A stretch of DNA of 13,841 bases from Bacteroidota bacterium (GTDB lineage Bacteria > Bacteroidota > Bacteroidia > SpSt-205 > S141-50), in NCBI GenBank assembly GCA_015490695.1, contig WFXK01000091.1, positions 1 to 13,841 of the forward strand. Direction: 5' to 3'. The translations under genes were made by a program, and so were the position numbers. The notes below the pieces were generated by a model. That model did no database searches, was not told the DNA's origin, and saw only the letters and a program-made list of their open reading frames with translations. Shown here piece by piece: positions 7,578 through 13,841 of this stretch; within the stretch, counting starts at the first letter, position 1; every line of letters starts with the position of its first letter.

Positions 7578-10500
7578 CTAAAAGAAGAATTGTACACCAA
7601 GGCGAATACGACGAGGTAAACGATAGAAGTTCGGATTCCGCTCCTTAATGCGGTACAATAATACGAAACTTTCCGGATCAAATTGCGACTGAATAGCCTG
7701 TTGACCTAAATCAGAGCTTAAATAACCACTATCATCGGGTAGTCCTGTAAAGGCATACACACTTCGCACATTGAGACGATTAAACACATTGAGAACCAAA
7801 ACATAAATTTGGAAATTAATAGGTCTTTTTGCTTTTTCTCCTTCTCCACCTCGCTTAATGGTAAAGTCTCTTTCTGCACGAATATCAAAACGATAGGTAA
7901 AGGGTAGACGATTGCCTCTCGGCGTACCAACAATCCCCACTGTCTGGTGTACACCAAATTGTACTGCAGCGGGGTTTACTGTAATCAAACGGCTATAAGG
8001 CGTACCTGAACCAATATTTGCCGTTAAGTTCAAACCAAACTTCTGTAAAGGATAGATTTTTTTACCCCCTATGGTAACAGCAGGACCTCTAATTTTTCTA
8101 TCATCAAAACGAAAGTCTATATTCGCCGTAATCGTATGTCTTTGGTCAAAGGCTAAAGGTACAGGTATACGCAATACACTAAAGCCTTGGATGTAGTTCA
8201 AAGCGTTTCTTGCAGAAGTTGCTGAAGAACCCGTACCATTAGCAAACTGTAATGTATAAGCGATTTTACCCCGTACTAATCCAAAACGACGCATATCCAA
8301 CTCCAACTGAAACCCTTTAGAAGTACCAAAGTCAATGTTTTCATAAGTATCATAGGTAACAGGATAAGCATTATAAACTCGAAAAGACTGAATCATACCC
8401 CGCATTTCTCTATAGTAAGCGGAAAGAGAAATTGCCATAAAGTTGGTTAACTTTTGTTTAAATCCAACTTCGTAATCAATCGTTTTCTCTGGTTGAAGCG
8501 CAGGGTTATTTACAGGTACTGTTGGATTAGCAGGCAAGAAAATGTATTCGGTTAAAAATGCAGCATAACGTTCCCTTGGACGTTGGGTTAAAACATCATA
8601 GTGGGCAAAGAAGGTTGCTTCGTCGGAAATAGGGAAAGAGAAAGAAATCCTAGGCATCACATTCACTACAGGAGTATAATCGGTAAAGGACTCAAACACA
8701 ATAGAATCTTGTTTTACAAAGGGTTGGACAACGCCGCCACCAGCACGAGCAATCAATTCAGGTGCTACAGGAGTACCATTCGCATCATACCATTGGTCCC
8801 CATCTCTAAAGCCTACAAAACGGGTTGGATTATTTTTATTATCCACATACGGCACCCAATCATCTTCTACTCCCTCAGGTAAAGGAATTCCTAAAATTTG
8901 AGACGCCTCCTTCGCATTATAAGCAGGCACTAAAAGATACTTGTCTTTTAACACCAAAGAGTTCGCATCATATCTATCTATACGTAAACCCAAAGTGAAG
9001 AACATTCGCTCTAACTCAAATTTGTCTTCTACATAAACTGCTGTATACGTAGGCGCATAAGCCTTCTGAGGACGATTGATTTTATCATCAAAAAACTTCT
9101 TATAAGAAGTCGTTCTATCTAATTCACCTAAATAGGTATAACCATAGTAACTAATTATAGGATTACCTGCGTTAAACAATTCATCTGCTGTAAACATGGA
9201 TAAATCATAAAAATCTGGTGTATAAGCATCCGTGTTAATGTACTCTTTGCTATCAATAGGCAGCCCTAATTTTGCTCGTAGTTTTTTATCAAATTCACTT
9301 TGGCTATTTGCATCATACAAAGGTTCTAAGCGCACTGTATCAGCAAATACCCCATTGATGTACACAGGTTGCGGATTGTTTAAATCTAATTGTACAAGGT
9401 GAGCATTCGCATATTGACGCATCAATTGCCACAAGAAATACGCTGCTATAGAATAAAAACGCTCTTGTCTTTGGAAAAATTCAAAACCTACTTTTAAATT
9501 ATGGTTTCCTATAGTTAAAACACCTTGTCCCGTAGCACGGAATTGGTCCGTTCTACTTTTCTGATAAATGTAAAAGTTCGCTCCTGTACCATAGAATAAA
9601 GAATAAATATTCATAGAAGCAGCAAAGCTTGGCGTATTCAACCCATTAACAATTCCGCCTAAAGCACGCAACTGAGTAAAGTTGTAAACCGTATTACGAT
9701 ATACAAAATCAAAGGTTGCAGGGTCAAAAATCGGTTGAGGGTTGCCATTTTGTCTTATGTAGTCATATATAACCGTGTTGTAATTAGCTAAATACGGGTT
9801 CACTGCCGTACTGGGGTCAAAGTAATAGGCAGTATCAAAGAACCCTGCTGTTTGCCAATAAGGATTAGGCGAAATATCAGGATTGTGACGATTATCTTCA
9901 GGGAAAATTAGCTCAAACACCTCTGCTCTTCTATTAGTAAAACGCCCTACATATCCATACTCAAACAATCTATCTTCAAAACGCTCATCTTGCAAAGTAT
10001 ACCCTGTACGCGTATAATCAAACTGCAAGGTATAATACAAGGAAGTAATACCACGTTTTTTACGTTTGGGTTTCCCTTCTACTTCCGTCGCAGGTTGTTT
10101 CAAACGTGCCTGTAGTTCTTCCTTAGATATAAAGGATAACGTCTGTTGAAAACGAATATAACCTCGCCATGTATTCGTCTTCACCAAACCATGCGACTCA
10201 GGAGCAAATAAATAACGCACCATCCCACTTCCTAACTTATAACGCACCAAAGAGAAATTCCCTCCTAATTTTAAATACGTATTCCTCCCCAATTCATAAT
10301 CTAAACGAATCAAACCTCGTGCTGCACGAGAAGTATTGTTAGGACGATACTTAATCTTTTCTAAATCGCTTTCTTTTACAAAGTTTCCCCTATGCATGAA
10401 GAAAGAACCATCTTCTGAAGGAACCAACGGGCGCTGACGCAAATCTTCTAAAACTTCCGGTTTTAATCGGGTAATCTGTATTGCAGGCGGGTCCCTATCT

Positions 10501-11357
10501 AAAACATCTTGCACCTCAAAATTGACAAAATACCCTAATTTCGTCGTTATAATATTTCCTGCACTATCTTTCTTTTGAATAACGGGACCTGAAGCGTTAA
10601 ATGCCAACAAGTTGTAATTATAAGGGTCAGTAAACTGACTACTTACCACTTCTGCACCAATACTATGGATACTACTGGGAGCCGAAGAAGTAATCGTAAT
10701 AACGCCACCTGTTAAGTCTCCATATTCTGCAGGCACCCCACCTGTAATAACCTGCATTTGTCCAATGGCTTTCTGGGGCAATCCTAAAGCACCAATCACC
10801 CGTACACCATCTATAAAGTATTCTGTAGCCCCTGCTCTTTGTCCACGAATATTAGGCGTTTCGCCTTCATCCCCTTGATAAGTCCCCGCACTTAATGCTG
10901 CTACCGTAACAATATTCCTTGTAGCTATTTGCTGAACCTCCTGAGAAGTTACTACCCTACCAACAACCGTTTCATCTTTTTTAAATAAAGGTACAGCATA
11001 CGCTTCTATTTCTACTTCTTCTAACTCTACCGCTGTCGTCATTTTTATTTCTAGCACCACTGTCTCGTTCATAGATACCAACACCCCTTTAACAATATGC
11101 TCTTTACCCGAATACTGCACTTTTATATCATAGGTACCTGGTGCAACAGGAGCAATAATAAAGTTTCCTTCCTCATCGGTAAGGCTTCCTCCTTTGACAA
11201 TACCGTTTTCTATAAGGTAGACGTTAGCAAATTCCAAAGGTTCGCCCGTATCTTTATCCACTACTTTCCCTTTAATCCTGCCCGCGCTTGACTGCGCTAA
11301 GGCTACAGCAACCGCCAAAAATAGCGCTACGACTCTATATACATTCCCCATGGGCAT
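7578..11357 (-). CDS. TonB-dependent outer-membrane receptor with carboxypeptidase-regulatory-like N-terminal domain
   Basis: A 22-stranded-type TonB-gated outer-membrane transporter. From the ATG at 11357 it is 1259 residues. It has a signal peptide (hydrophobic VVALFLAVAVALA, cut near ALA-QSS); a carboxypeptidase-D-regulatory-like domain (about 27-110, GRIKGKVVDKDTGEPLEFANVYL and GTYDIKVQYSG); a Glu-rich segment that may act as TonB box (about 112-123, VELEEVEIEAYAVP); a plug (about 125-230, with NIRGQRAGATEYFIDGVRV and GGVPAEYGDLTGGVITI); and a long barrel ending in Phe-Phe-Phe, the usual BAM-recognised aromatic end. A GTG at 11378 in frame would add seven residues but falls inside the -7 promoter element, so ATG 11357 is preferred. 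ATG 11351 is also possible. No SusD gene follows; the partner downstream is the giant secreted protein. The ligand is unknown. It heads the probable eight-gene operon. Confidence 0.93.
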   Translation of the reverse strand: MPMGNVYRVVALFLAVAVALAQSSAGRIKGKVVDKDTGEPLEFANVYLIENGIVKGGSLTDEEGNFIIAPVAPGTYDIKVQYSGKEHIVKGVLVSMNETVVLEIKMTTAVELEEVEIEAYAVPLFKKDETVVGRVVTSQEVQQIATRNIVTVAALSAGTYQGDEGETPNIRGQRAGATEYFIDGVRVIGALGLPQKAIGQMQVITGGVPAEYGDLTGGVITITSSAPSSIHSIGAEVVSSQFTDPYNYNLLAFNASGPVIQKKDSAGNIITTKLGYFVNFEVQDVLDRDPPAIQITRLKPEVLEDLRQRPLVPSEDGSFFMHRGNFVKESDLEKIKYRPNNTSRAARGLIRLDYELGRNTYLKLGGNFSLVRYKLGSGMVRYLFAPESHGLVKTNTWRGYIRFQQTLSFISKEELQARLKQPATEVEGKPKRKKRGITSLYYTLQFDYTRTGYTLQDERFEDRLFEYGYVGRFTNRRAEVFELIFPEDNRHNPDISPNPYWQTAGFFDTAYYFDPSTAVNPYLANYNTVIYDYIRQNGNPQPIFDPATFDFVYRNTVYNFTQLRALGGIVNGLNTPSFAASMNIYSLFYGTGANFYIYQKSRTDQFRATGQGVLTIGNHNLKVGFEFFQRQERFYSIAAYFLWQLMRQYANAHLVQLDLNNPQPVYINGVFADTVRLEPLYDANSQSEFDKKLRAKLGLPIDSKEYINTDAYTPDFYDLSMFTADELFNAGNPIISYYGYTYLGELDRTTSYKKFFDDKINRPQKAYAPTYTAVYVEDKFELERMFFTLGLRIDRYDANSLVLKDKYLLVPAYNAKEASQILGIPLPEGVEDDWVPYVDNKNNPTRFVGFRDGDQWYDANGTPVAPELIARAGGGVVQPFVKQDSIVFESFTDYTPVVNVMPRISFSFPISDEATFFAHYDVLTQRPRERYAAFLTEYIFLPANPTVPVNNPALQPEKTIDYEVGFKQKLTNFMAISLSAYYREMRGMIQSFRVYNAYPVTYDTYENIDFGTSKGFQLELDMRRFGLVRGKIAYTLQFANGTGSSATSARNALNYIQGFSVLRIPVPLAFDQRHTITANIDFRFDDRKIRGPAVTIGGKKIYPLQKFGLNLTANIGSGTPYSRLITVNPAAVQFGVHQTVGIVGTPRGNRLPFTYRFDIRAERDFTIKRGGEGEKAKRPINFQIYVLVLNVFNRLNVRSVYAFTGLPDDSGYLSSDLGQQAIQSQFDPESFVLLYRIKERNPNFYRLPRRIRLGVQFFF

Positions 11358-11377
11358 ACACAACCTAAGTGTGCTCA

Positions 11378-11409
11378 CAAAACTATAAAGTCTTTTTTAA
11401 ACTTCCAAA
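11378..11409 (-). promoter_or_regulatory. Bacteroidota-type sigma-A promoter for the receptor operon
   Basis: On the minus strand, TTTG (11409-11406) is followed after exactly 20 nt by TAGTTTTG (11385-11378). This matches the Bacteroidota consensus TTTG, about 20 nt, TAnnTTTG at every defined base. Transcription should begin about 4-7 nt downstream, near 11371-11374, leaving a leader of about 14-17 nt to ATG 11357. The final G of the -7 element is the first base of the rejected GTG start. Confidence 0.75.
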
Positions 11410-11413
11410 TCCT

Positions 11414-11421
11414 TATCTTTG
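11414..11421 (+). promoter_or_regulatory. -7 promoter element (TATCTTTG) for the mutase gene
   Basis: TATCTTTG fits TAnnTTTG exactly. No good TTTG is present about 20 nt upstream; only a T-run (11393-11398) lies there, so the -33 half is weak. Transcription would start about 11425-11428, next to the ATG at 11429, giving a leader of roughly 0-4 nt. That supports the 11429 start and rules out the in-frame ATG at 11369 if this promoter is used. Confidence 0.6.
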
Positions 11422-11428
11422 TCTGCTG

Positions 11429-13453
11429 ATGCAAAACGAAAAAAAACTTTTGGACCACGAAGGTTTTGTCTCTGGCATACCACCTTTTTTAAGAGGGCCT
11501 TACGGCAGCATGTATCGTGTACGCCCATGGACCATACGACAATATGCAGGATTTTCCACAGCCGAAGAAACCAATGCCTTCTATCGTAAAGCCTTAGCGG
11601 CAGGACAAAAAGGGTTGTCCGTCGCTTTTGACTTAGCAACCCACCGAGGTTATGACTCTGACCACCCAAGAGTAGTCGGTGACGTCGGAAAAGCAGGCGT
11701 TGCTATAGACACCGTAGAAGACATGAAACGCCTTTTTGAGGGTATCCCCTTAGATAAAGTTTCGGTCTCCATGACCATGAATGGCGCTGTCATCCCCACC
11801 ATGGCTTTTTTTATCGTCACAGCAGAAGAACAAGGTGTCGCACAAGAAAAACTACGCGGAACTATCCAAAACGACATCCTAAAAGAGTTCATGGTACGAA
11901 ACACCTTCATCTACCCCCCTGAACCCTCTATGCGAATTATCACAGACATCTTCGCCTATACTGCTCAACACATGCCTAAGTTCAATGCCATTAGCATTAG
12001 TGGTTACCACATGCAAGAAGCCGGCGCTACCCCTGAATTAGAACTGGCTTATACCTTAGCAGACGGCTTAGAATACCTAAGAGCAGGGCTTAAAGCAGGT
12101 CTTTCCATTGACGACTTTGCTCCAAGGCTCTCCTTTTTCTGGGCAATCGGTATGGACTTCTTCGCTGAAATCGCTAAAATGCGTGCCGCAAGAATGCTAT
12201 GGGCAGGAATTGTAAAACAATTCCATCCAAAAAACCCAAAATCTATGGCGCTTAGAACCCATTGTCAAACCTCAGGATGGAGTTTAACCGCCCAAGACCC
12301 TTTTAACAACGTAGCCCGAACTGCCATAGAAGCGCTTGCAGCTGTCTTAGGCGGCACACAATCGCTCCATACCAATTCCTTAGATGAAGCTCTTGCCCTA
12401 CCCTCTGAATTCGCCGCAACCATCGCAAGAAATACCCAATTGTTCCTCCAAGAAGAAACCGACTTATGTACTATCATAGACCCCTTTGGTGGAAGCCATT
12501 ACTTAGAAGAAAAAACCCAAGCTATTGCCCAAAAAGCATGGGAATACATCCAAGAAGTAGAGCGTTATGGAGGGATGACCAAGGCATTAGCCGCAGGGAT
12601 TCCTAAAATGCGTATTGAAGAAGCCGCGGCAGCACGACAAGCCGCTATTGACACAGGTAAAGAAATCATTGTCGGCGTCAATAAATTCCAACGTCCTGAC
12701 GAACCCGAAATAGAAGTCTTTGAAATTGACAACCGAGAGGTCTTAGAACGACAAAAGCAACGGATTGCAGAAGTCAAACGCAAACGGGATGAGCAAGCCG
12801 TACAAAGGGCTTTAGAGCGTTTAACAGCAGTAGCTGCCAGCGGAAAAGGCAATCTATTAGAAGCCGCTATTGAAGCTGCCAGAGTAAGAGCTACCTTAGG
12901 AGAAATCTCCTACGCCATGGAAAAAGTCTTTGGACGCTATCAAGAACAACCTACTGCCATCACAGGCGTCTATAGCCGTATTGCCCAACAACATCCTGAC
13001 TTCCAAGAAGTACGAACACTGGTAGAAAAATTTCAACAAATAGAAGGTAGAAGACCACGGATTTTAGTTGCGAAATTAGGACAAGACGGACACGACCGAG
13101 GTGCCAAGGTCATTGCTTCAGGCTTTGCCGACTTAGGCTTTGAAGTAGACATCGGACCGCTGTTTCAAACCCCAGAAGAAGTAGCCCAACAAGCAATAGA
13201 AAACGATGTGCATGTGATTGGTATCTCCACCTTAGCGGGTGCCCATAAAACCTTAGTTCCCCAACTTATCCAACAACTAAAAGAACAAAATGCTAATGAT
13301 ATTCTTGTCGTAGTTGGCGGCGTCATCCCACCTAAAGACTATCCACAACTTTATGAAGCAGGCGTCCACGCAATCTTTGGTCCTGGTACTCCCGTTATAG
13401 AAGCCGCTAAAAAAATTATCTCCTTATTACTCGAAAAAGCTACCGTCGCTTAA
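11429..13453 (+). CDS. mutB: methylmalonyl-CoA mutase, catalytic plus cobalamin-binding (MutB-type), short N-terminus
   Basis: Adenosylcobalamin enzyme that interconverts (R)-methylmalonyl-CoA and succinyl-CoA in propionate metabolism; cytosolic. From ATG 11429 it has 674 residues. The TIM-barrel catalytic domain spans about 15-480 with RPWTIRQYAGFSTAEE, LATHRGYDSDHPRVVGDVG, MTMNGAV, TIQNDILKEFMVRNT and ISGYHMQEAGA. Tyr39, Arg157 and His194 match Tyr89, Arg207 and His244 of the Propionibacterium enzyme. The Tyr/Arg pair marks methylmalonyl rather than isobutyryl specificity (Phe/Gln). The cobalamin-binding domain (about 540-674) has DGHDRG, with His555 as the lower cobalt ligand. Compared with that enzyme, about 50 N-terminal residues are absent, including the usual GIxxKPLYT segment. 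An ATG at 11369 would add 20 residues (Cys, Phe and Leu-rich, unlike the family) but lies upstream of the promoter. No mutA, epimerase or meaB is adjacent; the gene appears monocistronic. Confidence 0.95.
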   Translation: MQNEKKLLDHEGFVSGIPPFLRGPYGSMYRVRPWTIRQYAGFSTAEETNAFYRKALAAGQKGLSVAFDLATHRGYDSDHPRVVGDVGKAGVAIDTVEDMKRLFEGIPLDKVSVSMTMNGAVIPTMAFFIVTAEEQGVAQEKLRGTIQNDILKEFMVRNTFIYPPEPSMRIITDIFAYTAQHMPKFNAISISGYHMQEAGATPELELAYTLADGLEYLRAGLKAGLSIDDFAPRLSFFWAIGMDFFAEIAKMRAARMLWAGIVKQFHPKNPKSMALRTHCQTSGWSLTAQDPFNNVARTAIEALAAVLGGTQSLHTNSLDEALALPSEFAATIARNTQLFLQEETDLCTIIDPFGGSHYLEEKTQAIAQKAWEYIQEVERYGGMTKALAAGIPKMRIEEAAAARQAAIDTGKEIIVGVNKFQRPDEPEIEVFEIDNREVLERQKQRIAEVKRKRDEQAVQRALERLTAVAASGKGNLLEAAIEAARVRATLGEISYAMEKVFGRYQEQPTAITGVYSRIAQQHPDFQEVRTLVEKFQQIEGRRPRILVAKLGQDGHDRGAKVIASGFADLGFEVDIGPLFQTPEEVAQQAIENDVHVIGISTLAGAHKTLVPQLIQQLKEQNANDILVVVGGVIPPKDYPQLYEAGVHAIFGPGTPVIEAAKKIISLLLEKATVA

Positions 13454-13457
13454 CCTA

Positions 13458-13488
13458 TTGTAAAAACCAAGCAAAGTATTTATCTTTG
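13458..13488 (+). promoter_or_regulatory. Bacteroidota-type sigma-A promoter for rpoN
   Basis: TTG (13458-13460), 20 nt, then TATCTTTG (13481-13488), which fits TAnnTTTG. The -7 octamer is identical to the one before the mutase gene. Predicted transcription start is about 13492-13495, leaving a leader of about 17-20 nt to the rpoN ATG. The upstream half begins 5 nt after the mutase stop, so rpoN probably has its own promoter in the 58-bp gap. Confidence 0.65.
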
Positions 13489-13492
13489 GCTT
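13469..13492 (+). terminator. possible weak terminator hairpin after the mutase gene, overlapping the rpoN promoter
   Basis: AAGCAAAG (13469-13476) can pair with CTTTGGCTT (13484-13492), giving an 8-bp stem with one bulged G and a 7-nt loop, followed by only two more T residues. The stem is AT-rich and the T-tract is short, so termination would be inefficient. Its right arm coincides with most of the rpoN -7 element, so part of the symmetry may be chance. Confidence 0.3.
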
Positions 13493-13511
13493 TTGACAAA
13501 ATGCTATTGTT

Positions 13512-13841
13512 ATGGAACTGCGCTTACGACAACAACAACAACAGCGTATCGCACCACAAATGCGTCTTGTAGCAGAACTGATGAAACTACCAAGTATAGA
13601 AATAGAAAAATACTTAATAAAAGAAAAAGAACAAAACCCCTTTTTAGAAGAAGAAAACAACAATGAGCAACCTTATGAAGAAGCTACTGCTTCAGAAACT
13701 ACTCAAAACAATGAAGAAGATGAAAAAATCCAAGAAATGATGGAATTCCTACGTCAAATGGAATTCCATGACGACCAACCTTATTTTTATAAAAGAGACG
13801 ACGAAGACGAACAACCACGACGCCAACCTAAACAAACCTAC
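13512..13841 (+). CDS. rpoN: RNA polymerase sigma-54 factor, N-terminal part (cut by window)
   Basis: The alternative sigma factor that recognises -24/-12 promoters and needs an AAA+ activator. Only the first 110 codons are in the window, open to the right edge. Residues 1-47 are a clear Region I: a Leu/Gln-rich start, LRLRQQQQQRIAPQMR, then LVAELMKLPSIEIEKYLIKEKEQNPFLEE, matching the family's Q-rich, L-spaced helices ending in E-x-NP-hydrophobic-LEE. This is the part that contacts the activator and blocks open-complex formation. Residues 48-110 are the acidic, low-complexity Region II linker (many Glu, Asp, Asn and Gln). The core-binding, HTH and RpoN-box regions lie beyond the edge. The ATG at 13512 is the only sensible start: the ATG at 13501 is in another frame and stops after 23 codons. 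It lies 58 bp after the mutase stop. Confidence 0.88.
   Translation, partial: MELRLRQQQQQRIAPQMRLVAELMKLPSIEIEKYLIKEKEQNPFLEEENNNEQPYEEATASETTQNNEEDEKIQEMMEFLRQMEFHDDQPYFYKRDDEDEQPRRQPKQTY

Larger units (their letters stand above)
11358..11428. promoter_or_regulatory. 71-bp divergent promoter region between the receptor operon and the mutase gene
   Basis: This short gap separates two divergent genes and must hold both promoters. The minus-strand elements (-33 at 11406-11409, -7 at 11378-11385) and the plus-strand -7 element (11414-11421) are interleaved, separated by only 4 to 30 bp, so two polymerases could not occupy them together without clashing. A T-run at 11393-11398 lies between the two -7 elements. 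I see no clear operator palindrome in it. Confidence 0.7.

Noticed and set aside
7718..7957. 79-codon minus-strand open frame overlapping the end of the receptor in another frame
   Set aside because: The receptor frame here encodes recognisable barrel sequence up to the terminal aromatic residues; the alternative frame has no family resemblance.
8601..8882. 93-codon plus-strand open frame inside the receptor gene
   Set aside because: Antisense to a continuous beta-barrel coding sequence with family-typical features; no promoter or recognisable product.
11349..11356. Perfect 8-bp palindrome CCCATGGG at the receptor start
   Set aside because: Too short to be a convincing operator; it falls inside the coding start and is explained by the ATG-bearing codons.
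7578..11357. Calling the receptor a SusC and the next gene a SusD
   Set aside because: The downstream protein has no lipobox cysteine and no SusD-like helical repeat pattern that I can see, and it carries a sorting-type C-terminal domain instead.
11369..11428. In-frame upstream ATG giving a 694-residue mutase
   Set aside because: The 20 extra residues do not resemble the family, overlap the start region of the divergent receptor and lie across and upstream of the predicted -7 element, so they are unlikely to be transcribed from it.
13501..13572. Earlier ATG before rpoN
   Set aside because: That frame reaches a stop after 23 codons, whereas the frame from 13512 matches sigma-54 Region I.
13834..13841. 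CAAACCTA at the right edge, a minus-strand TAnnTTTG
   Set aside because: It lies within rpoN coding sequence on the antisense strand, its -33 partner would be outside the window and no minus-strand gene follows closely.
1..13841. CRISPR arrays, tRNA or rRNA genes, insertion sequences, phage attachment sites
   Set aside because: Read through for repeats with regular spacing, transposase-like proteins and RNA signatures; coding density is nearly complete and none was seen.

Overview
The window reads as chromosomal DNA from a member of the Bacteroidota or a close relative (the Rhodothermota and Ignavibacteria side cannot be excluded). The reasons are promoter elements of the Bacteroidota type (TTTG, about 20 bp, TAnnTTTG), A-rich leaders without obvious Shine-Dalgarno sequences, a TonB-dependent receptor with an N-terminal carboxypeptidase-regulatory-like domain, a PorV/PorQ-family outer-membrane protein, and a large secreted protein with a type IX secretion (T9SS)-like C-terminal domain. 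Base composition is moderately AT-rich throughout and I saw no island-like shift, insertion sequence, tRNA, rRNA or CRISPR array.

Layout. Positions 1 to about 11357 are one very compact minus-strand gene train. In transcription order it holds: a TonB-dependent receptor (11357-7578), a 1340-residue secreted protein with Asp-rich calcium-binding-type loops and a T9SS-like C-terminal domain (7558-3536), a PorV/PorQ-family barrel (3528-2449), greA (2445-1981), a HIT-family hydrolase (1974-1570), pterin-4a-carbinolamine dehydratase (1563-1267), dut (1292-855), and an HD-domain phosphohydrolase that runs off the left edge (858-1). Gaps are 19, 7, 3, 6 and 6 nt, followed by overlaps of 26 and 4 nt. 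A single good promoter lies before the first gene and I saw none at the inner gene starts, so an eight-gene operon is the simplest reading. To the right, divergently transcribed, lie methylmalonyl-CoA mutase (11429-13453) and the 5' part of rpoN, sigma-54 (13512 to the right edge).

How they fit together. The first three genes look like a cell-surface module: a TonB-gated barrel, a very large exported protein and a barrel of the family that includes the T9SS shuttle protein PorV. It has the logic of a SusC/SusD pair, but with a non-lipoprotein, T9SS-like partner. The next five genes are small housekeeping functions: transcript cleavage, nucleotide hydrolysis, pterin recycling, dUTP removal and an HD phosphohydrolase. 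The mutase connects succinyl-CoA with methylmalonyl-CoA, and is about 50 residues shorter at its N-terminus than typical large subunits. The surface triplet is the best candidate for an incompletely described system. The most distinctive regulatory observation is the 71-bp divergent promoter region, which implies a nearly leaderless mutase mRNA and corrects two start codons.
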